From contig NC_087071.1 in assembly GCF_963678635.1 (NCBI RefSeq), positions 44,627,095-44,691,094 of the forward strand: a stretch of DNA of 64,000 bases, written 5' to 3'; not shown here. Below: more notes on the stretch, generated by a model. It made no database searches. It was given only the letters and a program-made list of their open reading frames with translations, and had not been told where the DNA came from. Position 1 is the stretch's first letter. Source of the DNA: Symsagittifera roscoffensis. Taxonomy: Eukaryota > Xenacoelomorpha > Acoela > Convolutidae.

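Overview
The window is animal genomic DNA: AT-rich, with long introns, dispersed transposon-derived repeats and small exons that are visibly richer in GC. Nearly all of it is one gene on the minus strand. I placed 39 exons by eye, using GT/AG sites, reading frame and phase. They join into a single open frame of 20,925 coding bases (6,974 residues plus a stop), and every intron phase agrees with the next exon. The 5' end of the gene (promoter, start codon, signal peptide) lies to the right of the window. The stop codon is at 1914-1916. I cannot name the species. The TIL-like cysteine-rich tail, mucin blocks and repeat content suggest a non-vertebrate metazoan, probably marine; this is inference.

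Layout in the direction of transcription (right to left): (1) 63507-61710, the end of one beta-rich module and a Thr-rich linker. (2) 61505-55018, one 6,488-base exon encoding a Pro/Ala/Thr mucin block (array B, 27-base repeats of the type ATPAAPATV). (3) 55070-33319, about 27 small exons encoding seven further copies of a cysteine-bounded beta-rich module of roughly 110-190 residues, which I do not recognise as a named family; some copies are separated by short Thr-rich linkers. (4) 21443-11966, one 9,478-base exon that completes the last module and then encodes a Thr/Ser/Gly/Pro mucin block (array A, built from [13 protein letters not shown] and VPPTTSGPS units). (5) a predicted 7-base micro-exon at 11707-11713. 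(6) 7925-1914, seven exons encoding a cysteine-rich C-terminal tail with a TIL domain and a degenerate TSP1-like core.

The product therefore looks like a giant secreted gel or matrix glycoprotein: two stiff O-glycosylated rods flank a string of acidic globular modules, and a mucin/SCO-spondin-like cysteine-rich tail could serve disulphide cross-linking. Every module or linker boundary carries a phase-1 intron, so modules and linkers are symmetric 1-1 cassettes. The two giant mucin exons sit where other modules have short Thr-rich linkers.

The introns hold several repeat families: two inverted-repeat (MITE-like) families, a small perfect-TIR element, a tRNA-derived SINE, another dispersed repeat, and a composite element with an internal minisatellite of roughly 85 bases, present three times. 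No other convincing gene was found. Exon boundaries are predictions without transcript support.
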